DNA of 64,000 nt, from NCBI GenBank assembly GCA_026122225.1, contig JANEZZ010000524.1:329501-393500 (forward strand), in the 5' to 3' direction. The DNA is from Heloderma charlesbogerti (taxonomy: Eukaryota > Chordata > Lepidosauria > Squamata > Helodermatidae). The translations under genes were made by a program, and so were the position numbers. The notes beneath the pieces are model-generated. The model was not told where the DNA came from. It ran no database searches and saw nothing but the letters and a program-made list of their open reading frames with translations. Positions 56,116 to 64,000 of the stretch are shown piece by piece. Position 1 is the first letter of the stretch; every line of letters starts with the position of its first letter.

Positions 56116-56336
56116 CTGCGAAGAGAAAACTCTCTGGAAAAGACCCTGATGCTGGGAAAGACTGAAGGCAAAAGGAGAAGGGGACGGCAGAGGATGAGAT
56201 GGCTAGATCGCATCACCGATGCAATGAATATGGATTTAAGCACGCTGTGGGAGAGAGCGCAGGACAGGAAGGTCTGGCGTGCTATGGTCCATGGGGTCAC
56301 AAAGAGTCGGACATGACTGAACAACTGAACAACAAC
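56116..56336 (+). mobile_element. mirror copy of the short BovB 3'-end fragment
   Basis: Identical to 42765-42985, reversed, ending in GAACAACTGAACAACAACA. Confidence 0.88.
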
Positions 56337-56672
56337 AAAGAGAGTCCCTGCTGAGTTTGAGCAGCTAGTGCAAAAGAGTGAATGAACGAGAGAGGCAGAG
56401 AGCTGCACTTGCGGTGATCGAGAAGAGAGGCTGAGAGCTGCCCTTGTGGTGACTGAGAACCACCAGTGTCCCTTGGTCCTTGCAGTGAAGGAACACTGCA
56501 TTAGAGTGTCTTAGGATGTGACTGCCAGCCTCCTGGTCTCTCTCTCTCTCTCTTCCTTGTGGTGGCCACAATTTTTGCTGAGGAGAATGAGAAACAAGGA
56601 TAGAGGCAAGAAGGCGCACATGTGAACTCAAAGTCTGTATTGGCCCCAGGAGCGTACCCAAGTCATTTGTAG

Positions 56673-57119
56673 TGTTAGAGGGGCCTAGACATCCATAATA
56701 CTTGCTTAAGTTCATTGCTGGTGCAGTTCCCATGCTAGTAAGCCTCTGAGCATGTGCAGGTGAGTCAAAAGGCCGATAACAGCCTTCTTGGTGCATTCCT
56801 TGCTATTGAGGAGAGTCTTTATCTCTGATGTGCCTGAGAAGTGAAGCTTGTTTACAGGTTGCTGTGCTTGAGAGCCAAATACTTCTAGCCTACGCTGCGA
56901 ATGAACGCTAGGGGTGCTTGCTAGTGCTATGCTGCCTTCTTGCCAACATGTAGCATATAGGACCCATTGTGCCCAATGGCTCGTGGTTCAGAGAAGCTGT
57001 CTGATCCAACCATTGGGTATGCCTGTGTGCTGTAAGTTACCCAACAAAGTACTCCTTGTAAGTAAACCTTTGAGTCTGATTTATCACTATCTTGGCACCT
57101 CTAACCTAAGAGTTCAACA
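56673..57119 (+). repeat. mirror copy of the possible solo LTR
   Basis: Reverse complement of 41982-42428. In this orientation it runs TGTTAGAGGGG to GAGTTCAACA. Confidence 0.35.
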
Positions 57120-57736
57120 CCCACTGCAGGGGCGACACAAAGCCCCATCTACAAAGTGTGGTGGCGTAGAGCATCTTTCAGAAGGATGTGTTGCTCTGAA
57201 GAAGAGAAGGTTGTGGCAGAGGAGGAAGTGGATGGAACTACCAAGGAAGGGTGTGGCTCATGAGGGGGGTGGTGCCTGGGAGGATTGGCCAGGGGCCAGA
57301 TGAAAAGCATCTGCAGGTTGTGTCTGGCCCATGGGCCAGCAGTTCCACATCCTTGGTTTATTGGATCCCTTGACTACAAACAGAATCCACAACTCAGGTC
57401 ATGTTTTACTTGACTGCAACACCACAAAACTGTCAAAAGTGAGTTGAGCAGTGATTCAGTTCACACAGATTGAATTGCTAGTTGTACTTATGGTGATGCA
57501 GTCACATGACCAGCTTGCTATAAACACAATGCCTTGCTCAGCTGTGGAGCCCTGTGTTCACACATGGGGTCCATGGCCATGTACAGAGCTTTCTCTGCAT
57601 ACAGCTGTATACACGGAGTACCATTTAATGAATGTGCATAGAGGAAGGAGTGATCTTTGAGATCCCCCCCACCCCATGTGCATTCATTGAACACACAATC
57701 TGAATGCCTGAATAGGGTGCAAAAATCAGACTAGAA

Positions 57737-57867
57737 CAGCCTTCCCCAACCTGGTGCTCCCCAGAAGTGTTGGACTACAACCCCCAGCATCCCTCTCAGC
57801 AGGGCTGGCCGGGATGCTGGGAATTGTAGTTCAGCATATCTGATGGGCAGCTGGTTGGAGAAGGCTG
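57737..57867. repeat. mirror copy of MITE family D
   Basis: Reverse complement of 41234-41364. Confidence 0.75.
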
Positions 57868-60844
57868 CATTAAGGTGACTCAATCCATATTTTCACACCA
57901 ATTTTATTCATGTGCACTAACCCGTGCTTGGAAATACATTTCACAGTATACTGATTTCCAGGAAAACGAGTTTGTGTTAGCTGGCCAGCAACTGAAAGCT
58001 GATATGTTCCCAAGGTTTGAAAAAATCTAATCTGCCAACTTCACTATCTACTACAGCTTTAGGTGATTACAGTGGGAAGGCAGCATGTTTCTGGCAGTTC
58101 AGAAAGGCCATAGGCCTCTAAGTTATTTTCTTCTTTTTGCTTGACAGCACATCTGTTTTCTGTTTCTTCAGCTGACACATCATTTGAAATCATCCCTCCT
58201 AGCTGAGTCATACCTCAGTATTTCTTTTTGAAAAGAGAGGAGGGAGGGGGAGGAAGAAAAGAAAAGAGAGCATGTAAAACCTTTCCAGTTTAGATCTATA
58301 GTTTTCAAATCCAAAAGCTCTGAAAATTTTAACCATGGGCTCATTCTTTAAACATACTGCAAACACTGATTATTAAACTCCATTGCAATTATTGGAAAAT
58401 GTGGAGAGGAATGATTTGTCGGGAACAGAATGCAATGAAGACATAATGCATGTGATCATGAAACCCATCTGGGAAATGTCTGATGCAAAGACATTTTCAT
58501 AGATATCTTTATTGGTGGCTAGAGAGGAACTAACACACAAGCTGAGTTCAGGGTTATTTGCAAAAGGTACAGCACAACAGAAATAGATTTGAAACGGGAA
58601 CTCTTAATTCGCTTCTCTGATGCTTAATTCGCTTAATTCGCTTCATGGAAGAATATTGCTTGCTATTTTTAATAAAATAAAATATATATTTTGTGGAGCA
58701 CTGCATAACCAGTGAGGCCTCCTGTGACACATGTAGCTATGTTAGCAATAAGTGCTTGTGTATGAGGGCTGAACTACATGTTACACTACATCCCATGATT
58801 TCCTGACCTTTACCAACTGAAATGCTGCAGGCACTGGGACTGCAAAATCACAAGTTGCTACTGGGCAGTGGGGGGAGGGATTGAGAGAAAATGGCTTTCC
58901 TAAGGCTATCTGTTGAATTCATGGCAGAGGAAAGATTCAAACTGGAGACTGCCTGATTTGTAGCTCAGTCAAATAGGGTGCTTCAAGATGAGGATTTTAT
59001 TGAGCAATTGCTCTGCCTTATTCACAGATTTTATGGGCAGTCCAGATGTTGTCAACATCTTCAATGTGTAGCTCTCCCATGCTTTCCCACTGCTTCTTTT
59101 GTCTTCTTTCTTACCAGAAAAAGTCTACAAAACAACAACAACATTGATTGCTAGTGCTAGGAGCCCTTCATCTGAAAGCACAAACTCTCATATGCATTTT
59201 CTTTGTATTAATTATAACTGTAATATTTTTCTTATATCGTATGCCATAGGTACTTGTCGTTGGACCATCTTCACCTGTACCAGTCTGCCAAGTTGCTGAG
59301 ATCCTCATCTGAGGCTTACCTCAGCTGTCTGAGGTAAGGTGGGTGCTGACTGGGGAAGGAGGAGAAATTTGTTTGTTTTGCATTTTAATGTGAATTTCCC
59401 TAATTTTGCCCCTTTGAAGCTATACGTGAAGCAAAATTCAGTTATCCTTTGAAATTCGAACTTCCATGACTTTCACAATAGAGTTCTCCAATCAAAAAAT
59501 GCATACAAAAATGGATATATTTGTGAAAATTACACACAAAAATGCATGTGTATGTGTGTGTTTGTGTGAAAATAATGTTCAAAAATGCATTGTACTAGGG
59601 AAATTGCTTGCAAAACACATGTATATTAGGCAAAACTGCATATAAAAATTGATGCATTAGAAGAAATGTGCTGAAATGCATACAAAATTTCATGCAAAGC
59701 TTAACAATAATATTTCAAAATTTGGAATGAACAGACATTAAGATTGGAAAAATGAGAAACTGAGAAACCAAAATTGTCCATCCCTAGTGACAATTATGGA
59801 GAAAGCTTTTTCAGTTCTGGCACCTGGTCTCTCCCTAGGAAAATTCTCCTCTAGTGCCTATGTTAGTGTTGTTTTGGTGCCAAGCAAAGCCCCTTTATTC
59901 TCCCAGGCTTTTACATGTTTTTAAAAGCAGATTTTAATCTGCTGCTGTGTTTTTATGATTTTGATTTAAGCTTTTGATTTATTCTGCTGTTTATGTGATT
60001 TTATGAGGCTTGTTTTGTGGAATTCTTTTATGGTACCTGGGAGTACTTGTTGTGATGAAGGTGCAGAAGATAAGCTTAACTAACTAATGAATATAGGAAT
60101 GGCCACCTCCAGTTAAGTCATGCTGTTCAGGGTTGCTTTGAATCCATGCTTTAGGCCTTGACTTCTTGCTCCTATCATGCAGCGGCTTGTTGCACCCATT
60201 CTTGCTCAGATCCACACAGTCTGAGGAAACACAACACTCTGTTACATTATTAAAGCTAAGCATGTCTCTGCCTGCTTAGTGTGTGAATGGGAAATTGTCT
60301 GGGACTCCTCTGTAAGCTTTTCTGAACTTTCCAAAGGAAGAGCAGAATATAAGTTTAATACATATACATACAAACATGCATACATACTCACACAGACACA
60401 CAGTCATACATAAATGGAATTTGGTTAATAAAAAATATGCAGAGTGTGTTTGGTTCCCTGATTGCTAGAGGCATACCAAGCCTTGAACAATTTGAGTTGC
60501 AATTAATGTGGTGGCTAGGAAATCTGAATATATTTGAACACTGTTTATAAGACCTTTTCATAAGAATCCATCCAACCCTTCCCACATCCCCCCAAACCAC
60601 ATGATGAATACAAACAGCTATCATGGTTGCTAAAAGTGTGTGTGTGTGGGGGGGCAATCTACATTACAACTTTAAACTGGTTTCAAACCTGTTTTTAGTG
60701 ATTACAGCTACCAAATACAAGAATTCTGAGAATTGTAGCTCTAGGAAGAGGGGCCGCTTGGGCAGGGGACAGGGGTCTCTAGCCAAGAATTCTCAGTACC
60801 CTCATGAAACTGCAGGATCCCTTTAGATAAACTGGTTTGAAACC

Positions 60845-60907
<63 letters not shown>

Positions 60908-63900
60908 CTTGGTGGATTTCAGGAGATTCTACATCATAAAGACCTTGCAATGGCATGTCACAGTGTTCATGATAAATGTACCTTTTTGGCAACTGTTAGG
61001 GAAGAATTCAAAGTTCTCTAATGCTGACTTCCTTACTTTCCCCAGACTTGCATCTAAGTCCATCCAGCCCCAAGCCAAAAACATGAATGAAGTGTGCAGA
61101 AAGTCTCTGCAGGCAGGGGAGGGCAGGTGGGGGCAGTGGGCCCCCAAACATGTAGGGAGAGAGGCCAGGGCTTCTGTGGGAAAGGCATTTCTGTGTCTTG
61201 TGACCTTTGTTCATCTCTTGCTTAGTTCTCAGGCTTCAAAGATGTATGCTGTTGCTGCCGTCGCCATCAATTAATTCATTGTCACTGCTCCTGCTGAAGG
61301 TTGTTTTAAAAATAGGAAGTGCAGCCTGGTAGGACTAAAAAAACCCCAACAACCCCACACCAGGCCCCGATATTCATTTCACAAAAGCTGGACTTCAGTA
61401 TCCCTTTCCAAATGAACTTGGTACTTCTACACATTTCGTATACTTTCTTACCATCGGCTTACTTTTACGAGTGAATTTTCTCTGGCTTGGTGAAACATTT
61501 CATTCATTTTTGATCTTGCTATCTCCATGACAGCCCTTTTAATATATGGGCTCTTTCTACGTGTAAAATCATGGTGTTAACCTAGCTCTGACACCATATC
61601 TAATAGAGGTGCATAACATAGGCCATTAAGTGGTGAGGCCAATAGGCAGTATGGAAGCAACGGCTTAAAACGAACGAACAGCTTGAGTGGCCAGCAATAA
61701 GCGGGGAAAGAATTTTGTGGTAACAGTGGTAGAAATGTGGTGTGTTGTCCTCCCACCACAGAGGAGCTGTTATTGTTAAGTATTGTGGATCCATTCACTG
61801 TAAAATTGAAGAATTATTCTCAGGATCATCTTTCTCACAGATGTTTGCTCCTCACATGCAACTCTGTATATTCCAGCGCATGGCTCCTCCGCACAGGTTT
61901 CTTTGTAAGTGGGAAATATGCTTCCTAGAAGCCTCGCAGTCATACAATAAAACTTTAGTTTTACAGAACTGAGCCACAAAATGGGTTCCTTTGAAAAGAA
62001 GACATCACATCTATCTTTCAACAGTTCTTTCTGCTATGCTTGTGGCTACATGAATCATAAAAATATATAGGAAGCTCTTCACAGAGCATCTGCAAAGTAA
62101 GATTCTAAAGGAAGAAAGACCACGGACGCTGCAGTATCTTTTTTTTCTGGATCCCTGTTAAACTTTCTGGGAGAATAATAATAAAAAGAAAGGCATGTCT
62201 CACTGCAAAGATTCTTAGATGCTGCTTTCTGATGACAGTGAAGGCAAATGAACTGAATGCCTTTAAAGTCACGGCAATGGTTTGGACAAAACTTCAAACA
62301 ATGCATTAAACAAATGCATAATGACGTTTAACACAATCCGCTACAGGAAAGTTATGTATGCAAAAGGCTGCATGTGCAACACTCATTGCTGGACTGACTT
62401 CAAGCATGCACTTACCAAAATCTACTTCTCTGTGCCACATTATTCCTGGACCACTGTGGGCAGGAATGGAGAGTTGGACCACAAATTTAGCTTTTCTTTT
62501 ATCATGGGGAAATTAAATGCTAGCTAGCTACCTGAATGGTTTGTGGACAATCAGTATTGAATAATTGCACAATATTGTTGTGGAAAACCAAGAATGCCAA
62601 GAACTTAACCTGGGCCAGATCTACACCTCGCGTCATATTGATAAGATCCCATCATGGTGACATTATATCCTTCTTGCACATGTATACCTGGTAGTGCACC
62701 CAATGACATCTGTTGCAGTACTCTGGATAATACAGAATAAAAAGCAGGAAATAATGCTAGAACAGTGGAACATGGAATGTGTAATGTGCCCCAACAGTTA
62801 TCAGTGCACTTCAAAACTGATAAAAAGCACTGGTGTAGATCTAGCCCTGGCTGTCAGTATGGTGACTTCAGAGAAAGGGAATTTCTAGCACTGAGGAGCA
62901 GACCCAAGAACCTTTCCCTATTTATATACTCACTTGGCTAATATGCTGAATGGTGGTCAGTGTTAAAGCCATTCTGAGCATGAGATATGACATAAGCAAG
63001 GGGACAGCATCCATGTTGCATCCAAATAGGTTACAGCAGCTTTAATCGAATACACAAGTTTTATGTATTTATTACATTTCTATACCACCCAGTAGTCGAA
63101 GCTGTTTGGGTGGTTCACAATGATATATGGAGTATCTTGCTAATTCCTGCTTGTGGTGTATTCTAATCTAGATAGTATGATCTTCATTTGGGCATCAAGA
63201 ATCCTGCCTAAGAGCTGGAGGTTTAACCAAATCACTTTCATTTTCTAATCACTATAGTTTGATATTCTAAGACTGGAAAACAATCAGAATCCAGTGGATA
63301 TAGAGGGAAGGAGTAATGAGGATAAGCAGCAGACACAGCCTGGTTTAGAAGATGTTTTGGTTGCATGACAATTAGAAGGTCAATTGTCTCTTGCAGACCC
63401 ACAAAGAGAAAATGATGTGGGATGTAAATTAGAATCTCTCATCAAAATATTGGTGCTGCTTCTGAAAACAAACGTGTAAAGCCTGCAAATCCACAGCAGC
63501 ATAGAAAATTAGCCTTTTCTTTTCTTGTTTAATAGAATTGGCTAGTAAGTTCAAATGAACTGCAAATGTCAATTCCTCCCTGAAGCTCTGTAAGTCTTCA
63601 GAAGGAAGACAATACAGCAAGAGACCTCATGTGACAACTAGCATTTCAATCCCTCATAAGGGATAGAACATAACCTCTTTCTGACTGCCAACCCTGCCAT
63701 GTTTAGGACAACAGAGGGGTGAATTGCTTAATTGCTTTTTAATTTAAGAAATTAATTAAACTTTAATTGCTTTAGCTGCATGCCATAACAAAATAAATGA
63801 TATTAGGACATACTGCTTTTCAGCTTTGGCTTTTTAGGTGTTCAGTCTGAAAAATGACTATTAAAAACAGTCGATTCCTTGCACTATTTGTATTGTATCT

Positions 63901-64000
63901 TTTTAATTGTAGCTATCATAGAAACCTAAGCTTGGCAGGTCTAGAAGTCCATCTTGTGCAACACTAGTTCAAAGCTGGGTTCATTAATCCTACACCAGCT
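57868..64000. other. right arm, outer part, mirror of 35101-41233
   Basis: Carries the mirrored unclassified repeat (59791-60091) and microsatellite (60844-60907). No gene was recognised. The arm has no visible end: the last 40 bases still match the left arm exactly. Confidence 0.6.
60844..60907. repeat. mirror compound microsatellite (TG)n(AG)n(ACAG)n
   Basis: Reverse complement of 38194-38257 with no difference in unit number. Confidence 0.95.

Larger units (their letters stand above)
35101..64000. repeat. giant palindrome, two arms of at least 14,450 bp with no spacer
   Basis: Position x on the plus strand is complementary to 99101-x throughout. I checked the outermost 40 bases (35101-35140 against 63961-64000), the segments flanking the centre, the 5S-derived element, a ten-base G run (48932-48941) and the CTGT/CT/CA microsatellite. 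All agree, with no length change. All longer open frames in the left arm reappear identically, reversed, in the right arm. The axis is between 49550 and 49551. The only mismatched pairs seen are in the central 74 bases. The palindrome continues past 64000. It is either a very young inverted duplication or an artefact of fold-back copying or assembly. Confidence 0.97.

Noticed and set aside
35101..64000. Duplicated gene pair, since each open frame appears twice in opposite orientation
   Set aside because: The frames are short and without domains, except BovB fragments. They appear twice only because the DNA is palindromic.

Overview
This is nuclear DNA from a vertebrate, most likely a squamate reptile (lizard or snake). 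The evidence is the repeat content: RTE-clade BovB LINEs (one with a 535-codon open reading frame), a Sauria-type tRNA SINE, MIR-like tRNA SINEs, an L2/CR1-group LINE and many short palindromic MITEs. No bacterial, plasmid or phage features are present. I recognise no complete host gene. The only host-gene candidates are two small, phase-compatible exons at 28261-28298 and 32381-32497, the second encoding a hydrophobic, membrane-segment-like stretch.

Positions 1-35100 are a mosaic of nested mobile elements. The most unusual are large GC-rich fold-back elements, each bounded by a TA dinucleotide and terminal GGGATG/CATCCC-like sequence and filled with head-to-head hairpins built on a TACGTA-rich core. 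Copies lie at 3370 (partial), 5701-6823, 9113-9867, 10049-11266, 11827-12844, 29655-30153 and 48780-49203 (mirrored at 49898-50321). Removing them restores continuous host sequence: the copies at 10049 and 11827 interrupt one L2/CR1-like LINE, the copy at 9113 abuts it, and the copy at 29655 splits a SINE. Near their ends most copies carry a splice-donor-like GGTAAGT pointing outward. I have no name for this family.

From 35101 to the end, the window is one huge palindrome. The right arm (49551-64000) is the reverse complement of the left arm (35101-49550), so position x pairs with 99101-x. Every position pair I compared outside the central 74 bases matched, including microsatellites and homopolymers. 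The centre is a short, imperfect, older inverted repeat with seven mismatched pairs. This is the structure expected from fold-back (snap-back) copying started at a small native hairpin, either in the animal or during amplification or assembly. An artefact must be excluded before any biology is claimed. The palindrome runs past the right end of the window, so its full length is unknown.

Inside each arm is a second, older palindrome of about 507 bp made from two 5S-rRNA-derived sequences facing each other (45908-46414, mirrored at 52687-53193). The rest of the arms holds BovB fragments, MITEs, microsatellites and unclassified non-coding DNA.
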